From: Pragia fontium DSM 5563 = ATCC 49100
Lineage (GTDB): Bacteria; Pseudomonadota; Gammaproteobacteria; Enterobacterales; Enterobacteriaceae
Assembly (NCBI RefSeq): GCF_900112475.1
Contig: NZ_FOLW01000006.1
Location: forward strand, 124,001 to 188,000
Direction: 5' to 3'
Length of the DNA: 64,000 nt
Of this stretch, positions 29,804 through 37,402 are shown one piece after another (the stretch's first letter is position 1; each line of letters opens with the position of its first letter). Both the position numbers and the translations under genes were made by a program. The notes under the pieces were generated by a model. The model was given only the letters and a program-made list of their open reading frames with translations, had not been told where the DNA came from and searched no databases.

Positions 29804-30185
29804 ACTCTATACTCCTTATCGGATTAACTTGATCAATGGTAAACTTCAGTCTAACCGATAGTGGCATAAGGGCCGTAGCAAGACTATTAGTATTATTTTA
29901 CTAATCAAGCATAAATATGTAATACCAATGTATCTTAAACGTTACTTCTTAGATTATTTATCATTAAATCTTCCACTTCACATAACTATAAAATGTTAGG
30001 CAATTAAATGAATGAGACATCATTCAGCTTAATAATATAAAAACATTTTTTTGTTAAAAAATTATTTTCGTTTTTTTGATGCTGTTCAAAAAAGTGATAT
30101 TAATTCCTCGTATATTTTTATTTGTTTATTTATAAATAAAAGAGACTCATCAAAGTAAAAACAAGGAAAACTTTTCTCCTCATTG
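29804..30185. other. AT-rich upstream region of the PAS-LuxR gene
   Basis: About 380 bases, very rich in A and T with several A/T tracts (for example around 30040-30150). No coding sequence seen. It must carry the ridA-like promoter (minus) and probably the promoter of the PAS-LuxR gene. Confidence 0.5.
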
Positions 30186-30292
30186 CCATACCTTAGCCCC
30201 TTTTACCATCGGGTCAGGGGCAATGGTTTGCTGTCGCTAAGTCAGCGTGGCTTCTAGCCCCAGGAGAATGACTGACCTCTAACTACCAGCGA
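30181..30292 (+). promoter_or_regulatory. Structured, GC-richer leader element upstream of the PAS-LuxR gene
   Basis: A block of higher GC within AT-rich DNA contains nested stems: TCGCT / AGCGA (30234-30238 with 30288-30292), GTCAG / CTGAC (30241-30245 with 30272-30276) and GGCT / AGCC (30249-30252 with 30256-30259). Just upstream are two mutually exclusive stems, CATTGCC / GGCAATG and GCCCCT / AGGGGC. It ends about 93 bases before the ATG at 30386. The alternative pairing resembles a regulatory leader, but I cannot match it to a known riboswitch. Confidence 0.35.
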
Positions 30293-30385
30293 TTTAATAT
30301 GATTGATTTTTAATACGAATAGTCGACTGATAAATATTTTAAACCTTTACGTAATCAGCAAATTAAATGAATCAGGGATGTTTAA

Positions 30386-31000
30386 ATGCTCAATAAAAAT
30401 TTTCAGCCACCATTAGAAAATAATATTCATATCAACAATACTAGCAATAATGAACAATTGCTAAATGTTGCTTTTCATTTTTCTCCTGTCGGCTTACTCG
30501 TCGTTGCTAAAATAAGAACAATCAGTTTTTACAATAAAGCCTTCGCTGATATGTTTGGCTATGAGTCTGATGAACTTATCGATCGATCATTAGATTGCTT
30601 ATACCCTTCTCTTACGGAATTCGAGCATACCGGCAATCGAGCCGCAGCAGTTATGCGTGAAACAGGTTTGTACAGTGATGAGCGCATCATGCGCCATAAA
30701 ACAGGACGTTTATTTTGGTGTTATGCCTCAGGGCAGGCAATCGACAAAGCCGATCCACTCCAATCTGCCACTTGGGTTTTTCAAGACATATCATTACGTC
30801 GGCCAGTGTCCAGAGAATTGACTGTACGTGAACGTGAAGTTGCTCAATTTCTCGTGCTGGGTCAATCCAGCAAAGAAATTGGCAGGCAACTTGGTATCAG
30901 TCAACGCACGGTAGAAGCGCATAAAGAAAGGTTAATGCAGAAGCTGTCCGCGAAATCTACGGGCGAACTTGTCGCCAAGCTTATTGGTCGATATCTTTAA
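30386..31000 (+). CDS. PAS-LuxR family transcriptional regulator
   Basis: 204 residues. A PAS domain occupies roughly residues 25-125 (FSPVGLLVVAKIRTISFYNK, FGYESDELIDRSLDCLYPS, GRLFWCYASGQAID, WVFQDISLRR). A LuxR-type helix-turn-helix follows at about 140-200 (LTVREREVAQFLVLGQSSKE, then SQRTVEAHKERLMQKL). There is no receiver domain, so it probably senses a small ligand, redox state or light directly through PAS. AGGGA lies seven bases before the ATG. The 3' end converges on the DUF1330 gene. It is the only regulator next to the cupin/GntP/SDR cluster and is the likely controller. Confidence 0.85.
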   Translation: MLNKNFQPPLENNIHINNTSNNEQLLNVAFHFSPVGLLVVAKIRTISFYNKAFADMFGYESDELIDRSLDCLYPSLTEFEHTGNRAAAVMRETGLYSDERIMRHKTGRLFWCYASGQAIDKADPLQSATWVFQDISLRRPVSRELTVREREVAQFLVLGQSSKEIGRQLGISQRTVEAHKERLMQKLSAKSTGELVAKLIGRYL

Positions 31001-31044
31001 CGCCGTGATATCCCCCACATATCACAATCAGAGCTGGAATACGC

Positions 31045-31362
31045 CTATTCCAAGTCATTTTGTACCGGTAAACCATCCAGAATATAGAGATGTGTATACG
31101 CAGAACGAAATCTATACGTTATGATTTCTTGATATTCTTGTGAGTAATAAAAATCTTTAGCGACGTTAACAGAGCTAAACTCCAGTATAATAACGCGCGG
31201 CACATTTCTTCCGCCCTCAAGAACCTCTGGCACATTAGTGGAAACTAAAAATCGTGCCTCATACTTTTTCAAAATTGGCTCAACTCGGCTCATGTAATCT
31301 TTATAAAAAACCTCAGAATCAAGCACCCTCAACTCAGCAAAAAGATATCCTCGTTTAATCAT
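31045..31362 (-). CDS. DUF1330 family protein
   Basis: 105 residues with the DUF1330 ferredoxin-like fold (KRGYLFAELRVLDSEVFYKD, YEARFLVSTNVPEVLEGG, RVIILEFSSVNVAKDFY). The function of the family is unknown. A good GGGAGAG ribosome site is present. It is the last gene of the SDR-GntP-cupin-DUF1330 series, 128 bases after the cupin stop. Confidence 0.8.
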   Translation of the reverse strand: MIKRGYLFAELRVLDSEVFYKDYMSRVEPILKKYEARFLVSTNVPEVLEGGRNVPRVIILEFSSVNVAKDFYYSQEYQEIITYRFRSAYTHLYILDGLPVQNDLE

Positions 31363-31490
31363 AACTCTCCCTATGCATAGATATGATGCAAAAATATGTA
31401 GTCAACCTTCAAATACCGATCGCATTATTAAATGAAGAAAGCCTTCTGCCTCATCAGCTATTGATTACAGAAGGCGTACATCCGACAGGA

Positions 31491-31946
31491 TTATGCAAAT
31501 TTGCCGATACCCTCCGGCGGATTACAGGGAACGGTTTCCATTTTCGCGGGTACCGACATTTCAAATAACTCCAGATCCTCAGAGATGGCCGTTTCGTTAT
31601 GTTTTAGACCGGGTGGAATAAAGAGCGACTCGCCAGCACCCACTCGAATAGTCCTTCCGTCTTCGAACTGAAGATCAATCCAGCCTCGCAGGGTATAGAT
31701 AAAATGAACATCGCAGATGTGGTAATGCCATCCCGTTTGCTGCATGACGCCTGTTGCCATTGTCACTTGAGCTCTTACCTGCCCCTCCGTAGCATCTGTC
31801 AGACCAAGCTCTCGATACTTAAAAAATGCCCGGCGCCCAGGTACGAAAGGTGCTGTCTCAGGTGTAGCATAAGTCAGTTTTTTGAGTAGTTCCGCTGGGG
31901 ACTTCGGTTGCAGTGATGAATTCGAAGAATCTAGACTACTTTTCAT
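31491..31946 (-). CDS. Cupin-domain protein
   Basis: 151 residues with a C-terminal cupin barrel: WHYHICDVHFIYTLRGWIDL carries the HxHx(n)-type metal ligands, and GAGESLFIPPGLKHNETA provides the second motif. The start at 31946 has GGAGGA at proper spacing; an upstream in-frame ATG at 32078 would add a polar 44-residue tail and has no good site. The fold is used by dioxygenases, isomerases and small-molecule binding proteins, so the reaction cannot be named. It lies in the same direction as, and 142 bases after, the GntP-type permease gene. Confidence 0.8.
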   Translation of the reverse strand: MKSSLDSSNSSLQPKSPAELLKKLTYATPETAPFVPGRRAFFKYRELGLTDATEGQVRAQVTMATGVMQQTGWHYHICDVHFIYTLRGWIDLQFEDGRTIRVGAGESLFIPPGLKHNETAISEDLELFEMSVPAKMETVPCNPPEGIGKFA

Positions 31947-32088
31947 TGTATTCCTCCGGTTTACATAAATATGACTATCTGGTTGATGGCGTGTAAATCC
32001 CCCCATCATCGGACGATGATCAACACCTCGGTACAACTCGCTTTTATGATTTATAAAGCGTTCTTGATTAAATGGCATGGCTATAACC

Positions 32089-33489
32089 TCATACCCATCC
32101 AGTTATGTAATAAACCGCGATGACAACAAACACCGCAATCGTTTTAATTATCGTGATACCAAAGATCTCTTTATATGACTGTCGGTGAGTAAGTCCTGTG
32201 ACAGCCAGCATGGTAATAACGCCACCATTGTGAGGAAGCGTATCCATTCCACCACTTGCCATAGCAACAACCCGGTGCAAAACGTCTAGTGGTATCTGCG
32301 CTGCTTGCGTAGCAAGAATAAATTGGTCGCCCATTGCCGCTAATGCAATGCTGAGTCCCCCGGAAGCGGAACCGGTCACCGCCGCCAGCGTAGTCACCGA
32401 TACTGCCGCATTCACCAACGGATCGGGAATGTATTGTAATGCACTGCCCACCATCAGAAATCCTGGCAACACGGCAATCACACTGCCGAAACCATATTCA
32501 GATGCAGTATTCAATGCCGCCATCGATGCGCCTGAAATCGCTGTTTTAGAACCGGCAGTAAAACGTTTACTCACTGGTTTATAAGCCGTCAGAATGACAA
32601 ACAGAATCCCGCACAGCAGCGCCCCCTCGACGGCCCAGATGGCTGAGACGCTGGCGATTGACCCCGTTATTGGCGTATGAATACCCCGTAAAACCTCATT
32701 GGTAACGTTATAAGAGTTGCCATACCATTGCGGTATGAAAACCGTTAATAAATAATTCACCACACCAACTAATAACAGCGGTGCTATTGCTAACAACGGA
32801 TGGGGTAATTTAGAAACCTCAACTTTCTCTGGTTCATTGTCGTTATTCTTGCCATAACCTTCGCCGGTTTTTATTGCCGTGCGTCGTCGTATTTCAAGAT
32901 AAACCAATCCTGTGGTTAAAACGAAAAGAGAGCCCGCTATGCCCAGTACTGGCGCGGCTAACGATGTCGTATTAAAAAAGGTGGTGGGAATGATATTTTG
33001 GATTTGTGGCGTACCAGGCAATGCATCCATGGTAAAAGAGAACGACCCCAGAGCGAGTGCGCCCGGCATGAGTCGCTTTGGGATATTACTTTGCCGATAA
33101 AGTTCTGCGGCAAATGGATAGACCGTAAAAACGACAACAAAGACCGAAACACCACCGTAAGTCATCAGCGCACACGCAGCGACGATAATGATATTGGCTC
33201 TTGATAGTCCAAAAGATCGAATAACCGCAGCGACAATCGCCGACGAAAAACCCGATATTTCAATAACCTTGCCAAACAGCGCCCCCAAAACGAATACCGG
33301 AAGATATAACTTCATAAAAGTCATCATCTTCTCCATAAAAACGCCAGAGAAGACCGGCACGACAGCGGATGCATCCGTTAATAACACAGCCCCGAGTGCC
33401 GCAATGGGCGCGAAAAGTATCACGCTATACCCTCGATAGGCCATAACCATGAGAAATGCTAATGCTGACAACACTATGAATATAGGCAT
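32089..33489 (-). CDS. GntP/GntT-type proton:hydroxyacid symporter
   Basis: 466-residue membrane protein of the gluconate/citrate-like symporter group (COG2610 type) with about 12 to 14 helices (LPVFVLGALFGKVIEISGFS, SVFVVVFTVYPFAAELYRQS, AVTGSASGGLSIALAAMGD, MASGGMDTLPHNGGVITML). The SGG and HNGG motifs are typical of this group. Members import gluconate, glycerate, fructuronate or hydroxybutyrate. The start at 33489 fits the family; an in-frame TTG at 33540 would prepend a basic tail. Translation may be coupled to a 13-residue reading frame that overlaps the start. It lies between SDR and cupin genes. Confidence 0.85.
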   Translation of the reverse strand: MPIFIVLSALAFLMVMAYRGYSVILFAPIAALGAVLLTDASAVVPVFSGVFMEKMMTFMKLYLPVFVLGALFGKVIEISGFSSAIVAAVIRSFGLSRANIIIVAACALMTYGGVSVFVVVFTVYPFAAELYRQSNIPKRLMPGALALGSFSFTMDALPGTPQIQNIIPTTFFNTTSLAAPVLGIAGSLFVLTTGLVYLEIRRRTAIKTGEGYGKNNDNEPEKVEVSKLPHPLLAIAPLLLVGVVNYLLTVFIPQWYGNSYNVTNEVLRGIHTPITGSIASVSAIWAVEGALLCGILFVILTAYKPVSKRFTAGSKTAISGASMAALNTASEYGFGSVIAVLPGFLMVGSALQYIPDPLVNAAVSVTTLAAVTGSASGGLSIALAAMGDQFILATQAAQIPLDVLHRVVAMASGGMDTLPHNGGVITMLAVTGLTHRQSYKEIFGITIIKTIAVFVVIAVYYITGWV

Positions 33490-33515
33490 TTTATTATCAT
33501 CTCTATAACAGACAT
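33474..33515 (-). CDS. Possible 13-residue leader peptide overlapping the permease start
   Basis: An ATG at 33515 has a textbook GGAGG ribosome site, whereas the permease ATG at 33489 lacks one. The frame encodes a short peptide (MSVIEMIIKCLYS) and stops 16 bases inside the permease gene in another frame. It may serve as translational coupling or control; it may also be a chance frame. Confidence 0.3.
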   Translation of the reverse strand: MSVIEMIIKCLYS

Positions 33516-33565
33516 TTTTTCTCCTCCCGGTTTTGGGCAAGAAATCGATATCCTACTCAGCACGT

Positions 33566-34342
33566 CTAGCTTATTTTTCCGGTTTTATTGACGCCCCCAG
33601 CAAGATAACCGCCATCAACCGGCATAAAGATGCCATTGATATAACGAGCATGATCGGATGCCAGAAAAAGAATGGCATTGGTCATTTCATCCAACGTACC
33701 TAACCGTCTGGCTGGAATCATCGAAGTGTAAGCATCGATGGTTTCTGTGGTATAACTTGCTGCGGTCATCGGGGTTAATACCGGGCCTGGAGCTATCGAA
33801 TTGGCCGTCACGCCATATGGACCTAATTCCATGGCCAGTTGTCTGGTTAAACCCACCATCGCCGCCTTGGATGTCCCATAAGCAATCCGGCCAACCCCAG
33901 CCCGCTCCGCACTAACGGAAGCTACATTCACAATGTGTCCAGCGTTTGCCTTAACCATACTTCTTGCCGCCCGCTGAGCGCATATAAATGCCCCTGTGAC
34001 ATTCACCGCCATCACTTGCTGAAATTGTGCCAATGTATAATCAAGAAAAGCATTGATACCAATGATGCCAGCACTGTTTACCAAGACGTTCGTTGTTTCA
34101 CCGTACCAAGCTTCAGCCTGTGAAAATGCAGCATCTACCGACTCAGCACTCGATACATCAAGTGAAATAGCGATGGCTTTACCACCTTTGCTCGTAATTT
34201 CATCCGCGACCTTTTTAGCATGGGTAAAATTAAGATCGGCGATAGCAACACGTGCCCCTTCAATCGCAAATGCTTGACTAACTGCCCCACCGATACCGGA
34301 TCCGCCGCCAGTTACAAAGACCGTTTTATCGGGAAATCGCAT
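33566..34342 (-). CDS. Short-chain dehydrogenase/reductase (classical SDR)
   Basis: 258 residues. The Rossmann nucleotide motif VTGGGSGIGGAV is at about 10-21, LVNSAGIIG at 87-95, and the catalytic Ser142, Tyr155 and Lys159 are in NVASVSAERAGVG and AYGTSKA. Asp36 at the end of beta-2 (VAIADLN) favours NAD(H). The ribosome site is AAGGA. It is the first gene of the cluster and precedes the GntP-type permease by about 76 bases, which suggests oxidation of an imported hydroxy acid or polyol-like compound. The substrate is unknown. Confidence 0.85.
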   Translation of the reverse strand: MRFPDKTVFVTGGGSGIGGAVSQAFAIEGARVAIADLNFTHAKKVADEITSKGGKAIAISLDVSSAESVDAAFSQAEAWYGETTNVLVNSAGIIGINAFLDYTLAQFQQVMAVNVTGAFICAQRAARSMVKANAGHIVNVASVSAERAGVGRIAYGTSKAAMVGLTRQLAMELGPYGVTANSIAPGPVLTPMTAASYTTETIDAYTSMIPARRLGTLDEMTNAILFLASDHARYINGIFMPVDGGYLAGGVNKTGKIS

Positions 34343-34885
34343 ACCGTAATCCTTTTATAAATTTAATGAATTAGCAGGCCGCAGTACTTATCAAATGATG
34401 AAAGTGGCACCCAGTGAGCATTTAACGGCCGAGATGTAACAAGGAAATAATTAACAATTAATTTTCTTTTCATTAACAACGCTTCGCTAATATCAGTCAG
34501 AAATCATGCCGTTTCTAGTCGTAAAATTACCTAATCAAATTGAGTTTCAGCGTGTGATAAAAATCCCGCCTATTGATATATAAAATGCCGATATGGAATG
34601 AATGCCTCCAATCGGAGGTGATGGTCGTTAAAAACGGAAAATTTCAAGCTGAAGTAACAAGTTGAGATGAAACGTTCTTATTAGACGATTTGAGTTTTAC
34701 GAGAGGATTAACACGAAGCTTATAAACAATAAAAGTGAGCCATTAAATTCAGCCGCTTTGAACATGACCACCAAATAGTTAGCATCAATCTCAACGCGCT
34801 AACTATTTGGTGAAAGAAAAGAAAACAAATAACCCCTGCATTATTGACACCTAGATAACGTTCACCACTTCAGAATCACGCTTAT
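34343..34885. other. Gene-free region with a long inverted repeat
   Basis: 540 AT-rich bases between the SDR start and the MscS-type channel gene. It contains a short CCTCC / GGAGG hairpin (34605-34618) and a perfect 15-bp inverted repeat (34769-34812, listed separately). No believable gene. Confidence 0.5.
34769..34812. repeat. Perfect 15-bp inverted repeat
   Basis: CACCAAATAGTTAGC at 34769-34783 is mirrored exactly at 34798-34812, with a 14-base spacer. There is no T run on either side. It lies 74 bases past the MscS gene stop (34886) on the minus strand, so it could end or protect that transcript, or bind a dimeric protein. Confidence 0.75.
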
Positions 34886-37351
34886 CTAGGCATCATCTTT
34901 CTTCGCGTTATCCGTATAATTCGCCGCAATCTCCGCAGGAAGATTTTGCACCACCAGATTCTGTGGACTGGAGAGTTGCACCCCGGCAACCCGCAAACGC
35001 TTAAGAATATCAAACAACAAATCACTTTTGGTACGGCTAACAATACGCGGACTGCTGACGTATCCCGTTACGCTTAGCGTGATACCATCAGGCGTGAGCT
35101 GACTAAACGAAACTGACGGTGCGGGCATATCTTGAATGGATTCATGCTGGGTATACGCCTCCAGGAGAATATCCCTGACCTGCTCAGGATCGATATCCAA
35201 CGGAAAGATCAACGGAATGGTTGCAACCCCTTGGGCATTGCCCATCGTAACGTTACGCACATTCTGAGAAATCAGTTGAGAGTTAGGTACAATCACCGTT
35301 GATTTATCGCTGAGCTGAATTTCAGTCGCCCTGACGTTAATACGGCGAATATCCCCTTCAACGCCACTTATACTGACTAAATCACCAACTTTTACCGGTC
35401 GTTCTGTTAATAAGATCAGGCCAGAAATAAAGTTCTTCACGATTTCTTGTAGGCCAAAACCAATACCGACGGATAATGCACTGACAATCCAGGCCAATTT
35501 ATTCCACTCTATGCCCAATACGGACAAGGTAACCAGAATAACTAACACATAACCGATATTACTGAATAGCGTTACCAACGACATTCGCATGCCGGAGTCC
35601 ATGGCAGTTTTCGGCAGGAACTTGGTATTCAACCAGCGTCGTGCCGTACGCAGAATGTATAGGCCAACCACTAAACAAATAACGGCATTCATCAAATTAG
35701 CCGGTACGATATTAATCTTGCCGAGACTATCGCTGCCCATAATTTCGATAACTTTATCGACAATCGTCATCGGCGTCGTTGAGCCATAGGTACCGTTAAA
35801 CAAGGCAATAATTGCCAACAGTACCAGGATGGTTCTGCCAATAGCAGAAAACAGGATACTGGCCTGTTCTAAATAGCGACCATCCAGATTAAACGCTTGT
35901 TTAATCCATTTACCGCTGGCGTGGTGTTCAGAAAACAAGCTCTCACACAGATCGCCGGTTAGCTTAGTCGTTAAATACAGGCAGGATAATACAATGCTGA
36001 ACCACACCACTTCATAGGTAAGAAAGCGGGCTAATGGAATATAACCGATCATTAATGCCAGTAATATCACCACCGAAACCACTGTAGCAGAGAGATAAAT
36101 CAAACCCACAATGGTAGAACGAGATTCCACGGTCTCGTCCTGAGCCCTCAGTTTTTTACGTGCTTTATTAACCCGTAATGTGGCTGAGCCAAGCAATAGT
36201 CCAATTAACAACGAGGCAATACCGTTGCCGAAAATCGCCGTAGAGACGCTGCTACCGACTACGGAATTCATCTGCTCAATGGTACCAAAAAGCATCAATA
36301 AAATAGCCATTGCCGCTGGATAGCGACGAAGTGCATGAGCTAAAGGATCCGGCAGGTGCATCAGGCGCCATGATGGTCGTTGAATTGATAATAGCGCCCT
36401 GCCCAAACCCACAATCAAGGCTGAGAAAATGGTCAATCCCAGTAGCGCATCAACAAACCCTTGCATCAACGGCGTAAGCTGATAGTTACGGGCAAACACC
36501 AAATACATCAGGTTAGCGCCACCATAGATGGTCACCACCGTTCCCACTACCATGGCACAAGCCAGAAAACTGCGGCGTAGCCTGCCATCGGGAAATACCC
36601 GGGCACTGATCCACACCAATACATTTTCCATTAACCGTCGACTACAGAGCCAGATAGCAATAGAAAGTAGCGCCAGACTTAAGGAACCCCAAAAAACATC
36701 CGATTCCCAAGCGGCAGACCAGGTATCTTTCAGTTGTTGCCAAAAATCGTCAAATTTAAGCTGATCCTCCGGCAGAGGACTAAAAATAGGCGACCAAAAG
36801 CGAGAACTTAATATGCTACCCGCATCCAATGCCAGTTGAGTCTTCAAGGCATTCCGGCGTAACTCAATGATCTGTTTGGAAAGGTTAGCCGCATTACTCT
36901 TTAGCGTTTGAGCATAGTCCAGATTCTTCTCAATCTTCGCTTTCTCATTATTAAGGCTGTTACGTTTTTTGCTCACTTCAGCAGATTCGTCCAGCGCTCC
37001 CGGTTCGGGCGCTGGGCCAACTACCTCTAACTGAGTTTTTATCTGCGCCAAATTAGGTAATAAAATGGTGGTATATTCATCCGCCTTATTAGCTAACTCC
37101 GCTGCCTGATTATTTAATGCGCTAAGCTGACTATCTTTAGAAGCAGCAGAAACCTGCTGCTTTATCTCATTCAACTGCTGCTGTAGGTCTTCCAAATCGG
37201 CCGTCTTAACCGTTTTGTTCTCTTCAACGGCCGTTGTGGTGTCACTGTTCTTCCCAACAGTATTAGATTTATTGACCGCCATGCTTGCGGATGACCAACC
37301 AATAAGCAACATGGAAAAACAAAGTAGTAAGGTCCGTGAAAATTTGCGCAT
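34886..37351 (-). CDS. Large MscS-family mechanosensitive channel (DUF3772 type)
   Basis: 821 residues: a signal peptide (LLLCFSMLLIGWSSASMA), a periplasmic coiled-coil region (about 50-180, including DLEDLQQQLNEIKQQVSAA), then about 10 to 11 transmembrane helices. The MscS pore and beta domain follow at roughly 600-780 (GIGFGLQEIVKNFISGLILL, TERPVKVGDLVSISGVEGD, STVIVPNSQLISQNVRNVTM). Such channels release solutes on hypo-osmotic shock. The extended N-terminus resembles DUF3772 proteins and is distinct from the 1100-residue MscK/MscM. It is in the same direction as, and 51 bases after, rlhA, so possibly co-transcribed. Confidence 0.88.
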   Translation of the reverse strand: MRKFSRTLLLCFSMLLIGWSSASMAVNKSNTVGKNSDTTTAVEENKTVKTADLEDLQQQLNEIKQQVSAASKDSQLSALNNQAAELANKADEYTTILLPNLAQIKTQLEVVGPAPEPGALDESAEVSKKRNSLNNEKAKIEKNLDYAQTLKSNAANLSKQIIELRRNALKTQLALDAGSILSSRFWSPIFSPLPEDQLKFDDFWQQLKDTWSAAWESDVFWGSLSLALLSIAIWLCSRRLMENVLVWISARVFPDGRLRRSFLACAMVVGTVVTIYGGANLMYLVFARNYQLTPLMQGFVDALLGLTIFSALIVGLGRALLSIQRPSWRLMHLPDPLAHALRRYPAAMAILLMLFGTIEQMNSVVGSSVSTAIFGNGIASLLIGLLLGSATLRVNKARKKLRAQDETVESRSTIVGLIYLSATVVSVVILLALMIGYIPLARFLTYEVVWFSIVLSCLYLTTKLTGDLCESLFSEHHASGKWIKQAFNLDGRYLEQASILFSAIGRTILVLLAIIALFNGTYGSTTPMTIVDKVIEIMGSDSLGKINIVPANLMNAVICLVVGLYILRTARRWLNTKFLPKTAMDSGMRMSLVTLFSNIGYVLVILVTLSVLGIEWNKLAWIVSALSVGIGFGLQEIVKNFISGLILLTERPVKVGDLVSISGVEGDIRRINVRATEIQLSDKSTVIVPNSQLISQNVRNVTMGNAQGVATIPLIFPLDIDPEQVRDILLEAYTQHESIQDMPAPSVSFSQLTPDGITLSVTGYVSSPRIVSRTKSDLLFDILKRLRVAGVQLSSPQNLVVQNLPAEIAANYTDNAKKDDA

Positions 37352-37402
37352 AATAAGTACAACCTCAAAGCCTAATCACATTCCATCGCTAAGTTATTTT
37401 CT

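Noticed and set aside
34621-34662. 13-codon frame starting directly after GGAGGTG
   Set aside because: The ribosome site is only two bases from the ATG, which is too close; probably just part of the CCTCC/GGAGG hairpin.
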